Assembly (NCBI GenBank): GCA_035699705.1
Contig: DASSPI010000019.1
Location: forward strand, 1 to 64,000
DNA from: CANKHA01 sp035699705
GTDB lineage: Bacteria > Pseudomonadota > Alphaproteobacteria > Rhizobiales > Xanthobacteraceae
DNA length: 64,000 nucleotides
Direction: 5' to 3'
The notes under the pieces were generated by a model. That model had not been told where the DNA came from. It saw only the letters and a list, made by a program, of their open reading frames with translations, and made no database searches. Positions 1 to 9,626 of the stretch are shown piece by piece (position 1 is the first letter of the stretch; each line of letters starts with the position of its first letter). Both the position numbers and the translations under genes were made by a program.

Positions 1-65
1 TTGCCGTGGTCGATATGCGCGACAATGGAGAAATTGCGGATATTTTGGATGGGCTCGGCCGTCAT
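1..65 (-). CDS. lepA: Elongation factor 4 (LepA), N-terminal fragment cut by the window edge
   Basis: Only the first 21 codons lie in the window. They start at an ATG on the minus strand and read MTAEPIQNIRNFSIVAHIDHG. The segment IRNFSIVAHIDHG is the start of the G1 region of LepA/EF4, the ribosomal back-translocation GTPase, and the P-loop lysine would follow just outside the window. Length, later domains and integrity cannot be judged. The identification rests on the very conserved N-terminus. Confidence 0.85.
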   Translation of the reverse strand, partial: MTAEPIQNIRNFSIVAHIDHG

Positions 66-100
66 AGGGGGCAGATAGCACTCGAGTCCGGTGGGGACAA

Positions 101-126
101 GGCGAGCGGCGAATGCGCCGCTCGCC
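101..126 (-). terminator. Perfect 11-bp hairpin between the secreted hypothetical gene and lepA
   Basis: GGCGAGCGGCG and its exact complement CGCCGCTCGCC flank a 4-base loop. The hairpin lies downstream of the stop at 239 and 36 bases before the lepA start. There is no real T-run after it on the minus strand, so it may be a weak terminator or a leader structure rather than a classical intrinsic terminator. Confidence 0.4.
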
Positions 127-238
127 CCGCGGAAGCGCGGACCCAGGATGAGAAAACTGGCCTCCCGCTGGCGCGGGCAGGGCGGAGAGACAGCCGGGCG
201 AATTGCACGCGGAGCCGGAAACCTTCAGACGCCGGCGT

Positions 239-739
239 TCAATTCAGCACTTCCACGTCCATCGTCCAGTCGGTGACGCCGACGATGATCGTTTCGGGCG
301 CATTCAGGGCGCGCACCTGGATCTGGATCACATGCTGGCCGTCGCCCAGGCGTCGCACCCACTGAAAGCCGAGGCCGGTCGGCCGCAGGAGCCGGCCACT
401 GAGGCCCTGGTTGCCGGCGGGCTGCGGACGCATCTCCTCGCCCTCAGCGAGGGCGCGGATGAAACACGCCTCGTTGCCGCTCGTCCCTCTGCAGGTCACG
501 CCGCCGGTAAACCGCACCTTGACGCAGCGGGTCTCGCCCGACGGCACCGTCACGGTGTGAACGGCCCCGCGTAATCGGACAAAACTTCTGCTGGTCGTTT
601 GGAACAGATCGTTTCCGGTGATGACGTTGCTCCGGATGGCGGCGCCGCAGCTCGTGTCCGTGATCTCGGCGCGCGCAATGCCGCTCACCGCGGTGGCGAG
701 CAAGATTGCAAGCAGGCATCTTTTAGCGGCGTGAAGCAT
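239..739 (-). CDS. Secreted hypothetical protein, 166 aa
   Basis: The N-terminus has a basic stretch, a hydrophobic core (residues about 8-20, LLAILLATAVSGI) and an ARA-type cleavage site near residue 24, so the product is probably exported by Sec to the periplasm. The mature part has four cysteines (near residues 32, 71, 84 and 92) that could form disulfides, and is mainly polar with beta-type patterning. No catalytic motif or family is recognised. It is alone, upstream of lepA on the same strand, with a hairpin in between. Function unknown. Confidence 0.7.
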   Translation of the reverse strand: MLHAAKRCLLAILLATAVSGIARAEITDTSCGAAIRSNVITGNDLFQTTSRSFVRLRGAVHTVTVPSGETRCVKVRFTGGVTCRGTSGNEACFIRALAEGEEMRPQPAGNQGLSGRLLRPTGLGFQWVRRLGDGQHVIQIQVRALNAPETIIVGVTDWTMDVEVLN

Positions 740-791
740 GGCACGGCTCCCTTGCGATGGCCGCAGCGTAGCATGGGCCGGCGAAATGGAA

Positions 792-848
792 ATGGCCGGG
801 ACATAAGGGCGTTCACGCCCGTCTTCGACGGGCTATGCCCGGCCATCG
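792..848. repeat. Intergenic stem-loop repeat, Bradyrhizobiaceae-like type
   Basis: Outer arms ATGGCCGGGACATA and TATGCCCGGCCAT pair almost perfectly around two inner hairpins: GGGCG-TTCA-CGCCC, and GCCCGTC-TTC-GACGGGC at 817-833. It lies between the secreted hypothetical and the 3' end of ahcY. The sequence style matches short palindromic elements common between genes in Bradyrhizobium relatives. It could also act as a terminator for ahcY. Confidence 0.6.
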
Positions 849-872
849 ACCTGACCGCCGTCCTCAGTCGCA

Positions 873-2303
873 TCAATACCGGTAGTGGTCGGTCTTGAAC
901 GGGCCTTCCTGCGGAATGCCGATATAGGTCGCCTGCTTGTCGGTCATCTTGGTCAGCTTGGCGCCGATCTTGGCCAGATGCAGCCGCGCGACCTTCTCGT
1001 CGAGATGCTTGGGCAGCGTATAGACCTGCTTGTCGTATTTGCCCGGATTGGTCCAGAGCTCGATCTGCGCCAGCGTCTGGTTGGTGAAGGACGCCGACAT
1101 CACGAAGCTCGGATGGCCCATGGCATTGCCGAGATTGACCAGCCGGCCTTCCGACAGCAGCAGGATGCGCTTGCCGTCGGGAAATTCGATCTCGTCCACC
1201 TGCGGCTTCACGTTGTGCCACTTCAGGTTCTTCAGCGCGGCGACCTGGATCTCGCTGTCGAAGTGGCCGATATTGGCCACGATCGCGCGGTCCTTCATCT
1301 TGCGCATGTGCTCGATGGTGATGACGTCGACATTGCCGGTGGCGGTGACGAAGATGTCGGCGCGCGGCGCGGCATCGTCCATGGTGGTGACTTCATAGCC
1401 CTCCATCGCCGCCTGCAGCGCGCAGATCGGATCGATCTCGGAGACCAGCACGCGGCAGCCGGCATTGCGCAGCGAGGCGGCGGAGCCTTTGCCGACGTCG
1501 CCGAAGCCCGCGACCATCGCGACCTTGCCGGCCATCATCACGTCGGTGCCGCGGCGGATGCCGTCCACCAAGGACTCGCGGCAGCCGTAGAGGTTGTCGA
1601 ATTTCGACTTGGTGACGCTGTCGTTGACGTTGATGGCGGGGAACAGCAGGCGGCCTTCCTTCGCCATGATGTAGAGCCGGTGCACGCCGGTGGTGGTTTC
1701 CTCGGTCACCCCCTTGATGGCCTTGCCGACGCGCTCGTACCAGTCCGCATCCTGCTTCAGGCGCTGCTTGATGGAGGCGAAGAGGACTTCCTCTTCCTCG
1801 TTGGTCGGCTTGGCGATGACGGACGGATTGTCGCGCGCCTGGATGCCGAGATGGATCAAGAGCGTGGCGTCGCCGCCGTCGTCCAGGATCATGTTGGGGG
1901 TGCCGCCGTCGGCCCATTCGAAGATGCGGTGGGTGTAGTCCCAATAATCCTTCAGGCTCTCGCCCTTCACCGCGAAGACGGGCGTGCCGCCGGCAGCGAT
2001 GGCGGCCGCGGCATGGTCCTGCGTCGAATAGATGTTGCAGGAGGCCCAGCGCACGTCGGCGCCGAGCGCCTTGAGCGTCTCGATCAGCACAGCGGTCTGG
2101 ATCGTCATGTGCAGCGAGCCGGCGATGCGCGCGCCGCGCAGCGGCTGGGTCGGGCCGAATTCCTCGCGCGTCGCCATCAGGCCGGGCATCTCGGTCTCGG
2201 CGATCGCGATTTCCTTGCGGCCCCAGTCGGCGAGGCCGATGTCCTTGACGACATAATCGGTGGCGGAGGCTTTAGTCTTCGCGGCGGTACTGGCGGCGGT
2301 CAT
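873..2303 (-). CDS. ahcY: S-adenosylhomocysteinase (adenosylhomocysteine hydrolase)
   Basis: The NAD-dependent cytosolic enzyme splits S-adenosylhomocysteine into homocysteine and adenosine in the activated methyl cycle. The start at 2303 gives 476 aa, the usual size for the long proteobacterial form, and the protein begins MTAASTAAK before the conserved DYVVKDIGLADWGR. Family motifs seen are SLHMTIQTAVLIETL (about 63-77), the lysine/aspartate region around VNDSVTKSKFDN (227-238), the Rossmann NAD loop GFGDVGKG (266-273), and the C-terminus KTDHYRY that reaches the partner's NAD site. An in-frame upstream extension to 2399 is not conserved-looking and was rejected. The gene is the last of the ptsH-manX-hprK-chvGI neighbourhood, an order common in Hyphomicrobiales. 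A perfect inverted repeat 93 bases upstream is a likely operator. Confidence 0.97.
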   Translation of the reverse strand: MTAASTAAKTKASATDYVVKDIGLADWGRKEIAIAETEMPGLMATREEFGPTQPLRGARIAGSLHMTIQTAVLIETLKALGADVRWASCNIYSTQDHAAAAIAAGGTPVFAVKGESLKDYWDYTHRIFEWADGGTPNMILDDGGDATLLIHLGIQARDNPSVIAKPTNEEEEVLFASIKQRLKQDADWYERVGKAIKGVTEETTTGVHRLYIMAKEGRLLFPAINVNDSVTKSKFDNLYGCRESLVDGIRRGTDVMMAGKVAMVAGFGDVGKGSAASLRNAGCRVLVSEIDPICALQAAMEGYEVTTMDDAAPRADIFVTATGNVDVITIEHMRKMKDRAIVANIGHFDSEIQVAALKNLKWHNVKPQVDEIEFPDGKRILLLSEGRLVNLGNAMGHPSFVMSASFTNQTLAQIELWTNPGKYDKQVYTLPKHLDEKVARLHLAKIGAKLTKMTDKQATYIGIPQEGPFKTDHYRY

Positions 2304-2395
2304 GACAATCCTTGCACGGCATGAAGGGAGGGCGTTCGGGCGGGCCCGGACGCGGCTGGGAAGGCTATAGCAGTCCCGGCATCGGGCGGCAATAA

Positions 2396-2419
2396 GCATA
2401 TAAAGATTTCTTTATATGC
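2396..2419. promoter_or_regulatory. Perfect 11-bp inverted repeat upstream of ahcY, candidate operator
   Basis: GCATATAAAGA and TCTTTATATGC are exact complements separated by TT. This is an AT-rich island in GC-rich surroundings, 93 bases upstream of the ahcY start. Symmetry, size and position fit a dimeric winged-helix repressor site. ArsR-family SahR regulators, which respond to S-adenosylhomocysteine, are known to control ahcY in many Proteobacteria. That this is a SahR site is inference: no regulator gene is in the window. Confidence 0.6.
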
Positions 2420-2492
2420 TCGTCTCCCTCTCCCCAGTGGGGAACGGCACAAGCCGGATACATCCGACGTGTGCTGGAAAAGGGAAAGGAAG

Positions 2493-2813
2493 CTAATCTT
2501 CTTCCCCGAAGCCGTTCGCCACCAGCTCGGTGATGGCTTCCATCACGTCGGCCGCCTGCTTGCCGCTGGCTTCCACGATGATCTCGGTGCCGGTGGCGGC
2601 CGAGAGCATCATCAGGCCCATAATGGAGTTGCCGCCCACGGTTTCGCTGCCGCGGGTGACAGTCACTTCGGCGTCGAATTTTTCCACGGTCTGCACGAAT
2701 TTGGCGGAGGCGCGGGCGTGCAGGCCCTTTTTGTTGACGATCTCCAGCACCCGGCGGATGGCACCTTCGCGCGGCTGCGGAGCATCGCCGTCGCCTAGCG
2801 CGCCGTCTCTCAT
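2493..2813 (-). CDS. ptsH: HPr phosphocarrier protein (PTS-Ntr type)
   Basis: This 106-aa HPr carries the phosphorylatable histidine in KKGLHARASAKFV (His32) and a regulatory-serine region NSIMGLMML (Ser63). About 17 residues precede the standard HPr fold. In this group HPr works in a regulatory phosphorelay (EI-Ntr to HPr to EIIA), not in sugar uptake, and Ser63 is the expected HprK target. Its ATG overlaps the stop of manX by 4 bases (ATGA), so the two are translationally coupled. Without sugar permeases nearby, a regulatory role is likely. Confidence 0.92.
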   Translation of the reverse strand: MRDGALGDGDAPQPREGAIRRVLEIVNKKGLHARASAKFVQTVEKFDAEVTVTRGSETVGGNSIMGLMMLSAATGTEIIVEASGKQAADVMEAITELVANGFGEED

Positions 2814-3211
2814 TTCCCGCTGAGGACCCGGCTGGCGATCGTGCAGTATTTCCGGCCGGCTTCCTGCGCGGCGGCGACCGCATCCGGCAGGCCGCAGGTC
2901 TCGCGCACTTTGGCGAGCTTGATCAGCATCGGCAGGTTGATACCCGCCAACACCTCGACTTTGGGCCGGCTCATCACGGAAATCGCAAGGTTGGAGGGCG
3001 TCCCGCCAAACATGTCGGTGAGAATGGCGACGCCTTCGCCGCTGTCGACCTTCTTCACCGCCTCGATGATGTCATTGCGACAATGCTCGATGTCGTCCTC
3101 GGGGCCGATGGTCACCGCCTCGATCTGCCGCTGCGGGCCGACGACATGCTCCAGCGCTGAGCGGAACTCAGCGGCCAATTTGCCATGGGTGACGAGAACG
3201 ACGCCGATCAT
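2810..3211 (-). CDS. manX: PTS EIIA component, mannose/fructose family (regulatory)
   Basis: The 133-aa protein starts MIGVVLVTHGKLA with the phospho-accepting His9, and carries the EIIA-Man signature TDMFGGTPSN (65-74). The start at 3211 is preferred over an ATG five codons earlier because family members begin at MIG. In Hyphomicrobiales this lone EIIA has no cognate IIBC. It is the end point of the PTS-Ntr phosphorelay and is known to influence regulators such as ChvG or metabolic enzymes. It sits between hprK and ptsH and is coupled to ptsH by a 4-base overlap. Confidence 0.9.
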   Translation of the reverse strand: MIGVVLVTHGKLAAEFRSALEHVVGPQRQIEAVTIGPEDDIEHCRNDIIEAVKKVDSGEGVAILTDMFGGTPSNLAISVMSRPKVEVLAGINLPMLIKLAKVRETCGLPDAVAAAQEAGRKYCTIASRVLSGK

Positions 3212-3409
3212 CAAACACCGGTCCACGCGCGCAGGCTAGGTGCAGCGCACGAAAGTCGCGCATTCATGACTATCCCAAGCCCAAGCGCAAGGGCCTTTCC
3301 TGTCAATTCGGGGAAATATTGCATTGCGGTATATAGGGGCAGATTACGGTCTGCCCAATACTCCGGGATAAGGAGCCTAGGCCTCATATAGTTACTTTTT
3401 TGCTGCCGC

Positions 3410-3898
3410 TCAGGGGGGCCGGACGGCGCCGGGACCAGACCCCGCAAGCGTGTGGAGCAGGAGGAGAACAAGGGGAAGGGCCTCCTGGCCGGATGCGACC
3501 GCAAGCCGCGGCAGGCGGATTCCTTCGATAACAGCTTCGCAGGCTTCCTTTTCCGGCAGGCGGACAGCGTCTTGCGCCGCCAGATCGACGACACAGCCGA
3601 TCGCCGCGACCGGCTCGGCTTCGATGGAATGGATGCCGCTGCCCCGCAGCTCCAGCAGGCCCTTCAGCGCCGAGGCCGGGCGCACCAGCAGGCGTCCATT
3701 CACCGCTTCCACATGCGCGCGGTCGTCGGCGACCAGGCGGGCGAAAGGCAGCTGCCCGGCTTGCGCCGCCTGAAGCAGCGCCAGCGCCAGTTCTGATTTG
3801 CCGGATCCGGAGGGGCCGCGGATCAGCACCGCTTTGGCGCCGACCAGCACGGCGCAGGCATGGATGGTGGGGGACAGATGCGGTGAAGTTTGAGTCAT
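3410..3898 (-). CDS. hprK: HPr kinase/phosphorylase, short alphaproteobacterial form
   Basis: The protein phosphorylates and dephosphorylates a serine on HPr and so gates the PTS-Ntr relay. It has the P-loop GPSGSGKS (28-35), LVADD (55-59) and the family signature ELRGSGIHSIE (83-93). At 162 aa it lacks the N-terminal domain of Firmicutes enzymes (about 310 aa); this is the normal alphaproteobacterial architecture, not a truncation. It lies between chvG and manX on the same strand. About 200 bases separate it from manX, so manX-ptsH may have their own promoter. Confidence 0.92.
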   Translation of the reverse strand: MTQTSPHLSPTIHACAVLVGAKAVLIRGPSGSGKSELALALLQAAQAGQLPFARLVADDRAHVEAVNGRLLVRPASALKGLLELRGSGIHSIEAEPVAAIGCVVDLAAQDAVRLPEKEACEAVIEGIRLPRLAVASGQEALPLVLLLLHTLAGSGPGAVRPP

Positions 3899-3918
3899 GG
3901 CAGTGCAGCGATGACTGA

Positions 3919-4054
3919 CTGTTCCCTCCCCCCTTGCGGAGGAGGGTTAGGGAGGGGGGCGAAAAGGCGCGCATGCATTTGTTGCTTACCTCCCTCCCGA
4001 TCCCCGCCGCGAACGCGGCGCGGATCGACCTCCCCCGCAAGGGGGGAGGCAAGA
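3919..4054. repeat. Long imperfect inverted repeat between hprK and chvG
   Basis: An outer arm around 3924-3939 (CCTCCCCCCTTGCGG) pairs with 4035-4050 (CCGCAAGGGGGGAGG). An inner palindrome GCCGCGAACGCGGC lies at about 4006-4019, and extra GGGAGGG/CCCTCCC arms lie between. This is a non-coding palindromic element of the type scattered in Hyphomicrobiales genomes. It separates chvG from hprK and could act on read-through or mRNA stability. Confidence 0.65.
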
Positions 4055-4079
4055 ATGGCGAGCGCTGTCGTTCGCAAGA

Positions 4080-5873
4080 TCACGTCGCAGGCAAGCGGAC
4101 GGTAAAGCGCGCGCCCAGCACTTCCTGCTCGCCGGCGCCGATCGTGCGCGTGCGGTTCTCCGCCCAGATCCGTCCGCCATGCGCCTCGACGATCTGTTTG
4201 CAGATGGACAGGCCCAGGCCTGAATTCTGCCCGAACCCCTGGTGCGGCCGGTCGGTATAAAAACGCTCGAAAATGCGATCCAGCGCGTCCTCGCGCAGCC
4301 CCGGTCCGTCGTCGTCGACCACGATCTCGACCTCGTTCTTCAGCCGCCGGCAGGTGACCCGCACCACCCCGCCCGGCGGGGAGAAGGAGCGCGCGTTATC
4401 GATCAGATTTCCGATCACCTGACCGAGGCGGGAGTCGTGTCCCGGCGCCTTGAAGGCCTGCGCACCGGCGCCTTCGAAGGTGAGCGCGACGCTGACATTC
4501 TCCTGCTTCACCTCGTTGGCCACCGCAATCAGCGTCTTCAGCAGTTTGGCCACATCCACCGGCGCGGATTCCTGCCGCTGCAATTCGGCGTCGAGCCGGC
4601 TGGCGTCGGCAATGTCGGAAATCAGCCGGTCCAGCCGCCTGACGTCATGCTCGATCACGGCGAGCAGCCGTCCGCGGCTTTCCTCGGTCTTGGCGCGCGG
4701 CAGGGTCTCCACCGCGGAGCGCAGCGAGGTGAGCGGGTTCTTCAATTCATGGGCCACGTCGGCGGCAAAGCTCTCGATCGCGTCGATGCGGCGGTAGAGC
4801 GCATTGGTCATGTCGCGGATCGCGCCGGAAAGATGCCCGATCTCGTCGCGGCGGCGCGTGAAATCGGGAATCTCCACGCGCGAGCGGATGCGCCGGCGCA
4901 CAAGCTCGGCGGCCTCCGCCAGCCGCCGTACCGGGCCGGCGATGGTGGCGGCGAGCACGTTCGACAGCACCACCATCACTCCCAGCAGGATCAGGAAGAC
5001 CTTGACGATCTGCAGCCGTTCGGCCGCGACCATGCCGTCGATATCGGCGCCTTGCGTCGACAGCATCAGCGCGCCGCGCACGGCGCGGAAGCGTTGCACC
5101 GGCACCGCCACCGAGACGATGACCTCGCCGCGCTCGTTGACGCGCACCATGCTGGCCTTCTGCCCGGTGAGCGCGAGCGCCACTTCCTGGTAGCCCATGC
5201 CGTTCTCCGGGCCGAGCTCGCGGTAGAGCGGAAGATCGCCGCGGCCGAGCCAGACGCGGATGGCGGTCAGGCTGCGCTCGAAGAAACCTGGCTTTTCCGC
5301 GGTCGGGGAGGGCAGATCGAAACGCAGCACATCGCCGCGGCGGTCGAGATTGCGGCTGTCCAGAATGAGACCGCCATCGCGGTCGTAGATCCGCGCGCGC
5401 GTCTTGGTGGGATAGACCAGCCGCTGCAGCAGCGGGCCGACGCGTTCCGGATTGATCGGAAATTCCAGGCCGGACAGCGCCTCGTCGGTCGGGCCGTAGC
5501 TTTCGCCCGCGCGCAATTCGAGCAGCCGGTCGGGATCGATCTGCACCGAGTCGATATCGGCGGTTGCCGAGGCGGCGATGGCGCCCGCCATGATCTCGCC
5601 CTGCACCAGCAGGCTCTGGATGCGTGCGTCGATCAGGCCGGCGCGGAACTGCGAGAGATAGAGAATCCCGATGACCAGCGCGAGCAGCCCGATCACATTG
5701 AGCGAGACGATGCGCCGGTTCAGGCTGGAGAAGCTGAGAGCGATGAAGAATTGCCAGGCGCGGCGCAGCCATGCGCGCAGGCCACGCGGCCCGGAGCGGA
5801 TGGTCTCCTCCGTGCCTTCGGCCTCGGCCTCGCGGCCGGCAATCTGGGTCGTCCGATCGAGCACGTGGTTCAA
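4080..5873 (-). CDS. chvG: Sensor histidine kinase ChvG
   Basis: The membrane-bound kinase of the ChvG/ChvI (ExoS/ChvI) system senses acid or envelope stress. It has 597 aa: a cytoplasmic N-tail, TM1 at about 53-74, a periplasmic sensor domain of roughly 215 residues, TM2 at about 291-312, HAMP, then the H-box VAHELKNPLTSL with phospho-His375, an N-box near GNLIDNARSFS and a G-box DDDGPGL. The gene follows chvI, separated by about 100 bases, and precedes hprK. Size and the order chvI-chvG-hprK are as in other Hyphomicrobiales. Confidence 0.95.
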   Translation of the reverse strand: MNHVLDRTTQIAGREAEAEGTEETIRSGPRGLRAWLRRAWQFFIALSFSSLNRRIVSLNVIGLLALVIGILYLSQFRAGLIDARIQSLLVQGEIMAGAIAASATADIDSVQIDPDRLLELRAGESYGPTDEALSGLEFPINPERVGPLLQRLVYPTKTRARIYDRDGGLILDSRNLDRRGDVLRFDLPSPTAEKPGFFERSLTAIRVWLGRGDLPLYRELGPENGMGYQEVALALTGQKASMVRVNERGEVIVSVAVPVQRFRAVRGALMLSTQGADIDGMVAAERLQIVKVFLILLGVMVVLSNVLAATIAGPVRRLAEAAELVRRRIRSRVEIPDFTRRRDEIGHLSGAIRDMTNALYRRIDAIESFAADVAHELKNPLTSLRSAVETLPRAKTEESRGRLLAVIEHDVRRLDRLISDIADASRLDAELQRQESAPVDVAKLLKTLIAVANEVKQENVSVALTFEGAGAQAFKAPGHDSRLGQVIGNLIDNARSFSPPGGVVRVTCRRLKNEVEIVVDDDGPGLREDALDRIFERFYTDRPHQGFGQNSGLGLSICKQIVEAHGGRIWAENRTRTIGAGEQEVLGARFTVRLPAT

Positions 5874-5977
5874 GCCTGCCGGTTCATTCTGCCGCCATGG
5901 TGGCCGGCATTGTAGAACAGCCGGTCCAATCCGTCAGGCCCAAGGGGCGCGCGATGGGCGGGCGATGGGCGGGCGGC

Positions 5978-6676
5978 TCAGGTCTCTTTGAAACGATAGC
6001 CGACGCCATAGAGCGTCTCGATCATGTCAAAGTCGTCGTCGACCGCTTTGAATTTCTTGCGCAGCCGCTTGATGTGGCTGTCGATCGTGCGGTCGTCCAC
6101 GTAAACCTGATCGTCGTAAGCCGCATCCATCAGCGCGTTGCGGCTCTTCACCACGCCGGGGCGGGTTGCCAGCGCCTGCAGAATGAGAAATTCGGTGACG
6201 GTGAGCGTGACCGGCTCATTCTTCCAGGTGCAGGTGTGCCGCTCCGGATCCATGCGCAGCTGTCCGCGCTCCAGGGCCTTGGCGTCTGTTTCCTTCGGCG
6301 CGGCGGCATCCTTCGGCGTACCGCGGCGAAGCACCGCTTTCACGCGCTCGACCAGCAGCCGCTGCGAGAAAGGCTTGCGGATGAAATCGTCGGCGCCCAT
6401 TTTCAGGCCGAACAATTCATCGATCTCCTCATCCTTGGAGGTCAGAAAGATCACCGGCATGTCGGACTTCTGCCGCAGCCGGCGCAGCGTCTCCATGCCA
6501 TCCATGCGCGGCATCTTGATATCGAGAATGGCGAGATCCGGAGGCGATGTCTTGAAGCCGTCGAGTGCCGAGGCGCCGTCGGTATAGGTCATGATGCGAT
6601 AGCCCTCTGCTTCCAGGGCGATCGAAACCGAGGTCAGTATATTGCGGTCGTCGTCGACGAGAGCGATTGTCGGCAT
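5978..6676 (-). CDS. chvI: Response regulator ChvI (OmpR family)
   Basis: The 232-aa regulator has an N-terminal receiver with the acidic pair in VDDDRN, phospho-acceptor Asp52 (AILDIKMP), Thr79/Ser80 in FLTSKDEE and Lys101 in IRKPFS. A C-terminal winged helix follows, with VYVDDRTIDSHIKRLRKKF as the recognition region. The start at MPTIALVDDD is chosen because the family begins there; an ATG nine codons upstream is less likely. It is a global regulator of envelope and acid-stress genes, cognate to the adjacent ChvG. Confidence 0.96.
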   Translation of the reverse strand: MPTIALVDDDRNILTSVSIALEAEGYRIMTYTDGASALDGFKTSPPDLAILDIKMPRMDGMETLRRLRQKSDMPVIFLTSKDEEIDELFGLKMGADDFIRKPFSQRLLVERVKAVLRRGTPKDAAAPKETDAKALERGQLRMDPERHTCTWKNEPVTLTVTEFLILQALATRPGVVKSRNALMDAAYDDQVYVDDRTIDSHIKRLRKKFKAVDDDFDMIETLYGVGYRFKET

Positions 6677-6875
6677 GAGCCTATCTTTCGTGACGGAAGC
6701 CACCCCGTTGCCTTGAAGCCCGTAAAGCTGGGCTGAAATGTGACATATCTAGGTCAAACCAGTGATTCGCCAATGAGTTCCGAACATAAGCCTCCGGATG
6801 CAGAACCGCCAGCAGCAGGATCAAATGATATTTGCCGTTATGAACGGACGTTAACCACGCAAACATGCCGCCTCC

Positions 6876-7601
6876 ATGAAAGAGCAGTCTGATTTCGATC
6901 CCCGGCGGGCGGCAAAGCGGCTGCTGCGTGAGGGCCGCAGCGGCGCGCTCGCGACTTTGATGCCGGGCTCGGGCGATCCTTATTGCTCGCTGGTCAATGT
7001 CGCCACTGCCGCCGACGGTGCGCCGCTCTTGTTGATCTCCAAGCTGGCCGTGCACACCAAGAATCTCCTTGCCGACCCCCGCGTCTCATTGATGCTGGAC
7101 GAGCGCAAGCAGGGCGACCCGCTGGAAGGCGCGCGGGTCATGCTGATGGGCAAGGCGGCGGTCACCGACGACCCGGCCGCGCGCCGGCGTTATCTCGCCC
7201 GCCATCCGGAAGCCGAGATGTTCGCCGGCTTCCGCGATTTTGCCTTTTACAGGATCGAACTGAGCGGCGTGCATCTGGTCGCGGGCTTCGGCCGCATCGT
7301 GGATCTCAAGCCTGGCGAGGTGCTGACCGATCTCAGCGATGCCGCCGCGCTGCTGGAAGCGGAGCCGGATATCCTGGCGCATATGAAGGAGGACCATGCA
7401 GATACCTGCCGGCTCTATGCGACCAAGCTGCTGGGCGCGGCGGATGGGGACTGGCGTTGCGCCGGTTGCGATCCGGAGGGGATGGAGTTGCAGTTGGACC
7501 GGACGGCACTGCGTTTGTTTTTTCCGCAGCGCATCATTTCTCCCGGGGCGCTGCGTCAAAGCCTGAAAGATATGGCGGAAAAGGCGCGGGCGATGGCCTG
7601 A
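6876..7601 (+). CDS. HugZ-like FMN-binding split-barrel protein with DUF2470 domain
   Basis: The 241-aa protein resembles HugZ/pyridoxamine-phosphate-oxidase-like proteins. The N-terminal split barrel (about 10-155) has GALATLMPGSGDPYCSLVN and the LLISKLAVHTKNL strand; the C-terminal segment ILAHMKEDHADTC begins a DUF2470 domain. Relatives bind or degrade heme (HugZ) or act as flavin reductases; which applies here is unknown. It is divergent from chvI and upstream of pckA, with its own start about 200 bases from chvI. No signal peptide, so cytosolic. Confidence 0.82.
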   Translation: MKEQSDFDPRRAAKRLLREGRSGALATLMPGSGDPYCSLVNVATAADGAPLLLISKLAVHTKNLLADPRVSLMLDERKQGDPLEGARVMLMGKAAVTDDPAARRRYLARHPEAEMFAGFRDFAFYRIELSGVHLVAGFGRIVDLKPGEVLTDLSDAAALLEAEPDILAHMKEDHADTCRLYATKLLGAADGDWRCAGCDPEGMELQLDRTALRLFFPQRIISPGALRQSLKDMAEKARAMA

Positions 7602-7751
7602 CGGCCTGGCGGATCAGGCTTACCGGCAAACGGCCGCCGCTACGCTTTTCAAACAGCCCTGGGTTTCGCTGAATGCCCTTGGCAGGCAATCGGTTATTGG
7701 ACTATAGGCTCGCGCAGGCGCCCGCGGGCGCATATATTGTTATTGTTCATC

Positions 7752-7765
7752 ACCGCTTCGGCGGT
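7752..7765 (+). promoter_or_regulatory. ACCGC-TTCG-GCGGT hairpin in the pckA leader
   Basis: A 5-bp stem closed by a TTCG tetraloop lies 64 bases upstream of the pckA GTG start and is followed by ATTAAAAAG and two AAGCTT words. The tetraloop would make it stable in RNA. It may be the end of the HugZ transcript or a leader structure for pckA; the sequence alone does not decide. Confidence 0.3.
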
Positions 7766-7828
7766 ATTAAAAAGCTTTGGCTTAAGAAGCTTGGTCTTCG
7801 GGCGGAAGCGTTTCGTGGAGGGTGTTCC

Positions 7829-9439
<1,611 letters not shown>

Positions 9440-9444
9440 GCTTT

Positions 9445-9577
9445 TTCCGGATGCGGTGCAGCGTGAAACCGTGCACCGCTGATCCGGGATCGTCCCAGAC
9501 TCGGTATTCGTAAAGGTCCCGGGTCCGCAACGCACCGCTTCGCTGCGCTGCGTGTTGCGCAGCGCCCGGGACACGAG
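9445..9577. repeat. Two adjacent palindromic elements downstream of pckA
   Basis: The first (about 9448-9490) pairs TCCGGATGCGGTGCA with TGCACCGCTGATCCGG. The second (about 9517-9575) pairs GTCCCGGGTCCGCAACGCA with TGCGCAGCGCCCGGGAC around a GC-rich core. Both resemble elements repeated many times between genes in Bradyrhizobium relatives. They may also terminate pckA transcription. Confidence 0.6.
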
Positions 9578-9626
9578 GACATTGGCGGCGGCCGTCGGGC
9601 CGCCGTTTCTAGTTGGAAGCAACGCT

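Noticed and set aside
885..2324. Long open frame (479 codons) opposite ahcY
   Set aside because: It is antisense to a clearly conserved enzyme, has the Arg/His/Gly/Asp-rich composition of high-GC shadow frames, and has no recognisable motif.
3410..3898. hprK as a truncated pseudogene
   Set aside because: The short form is the normal alphaproteobacterial HprK; P-loop and signature are intact and synteny is standard.
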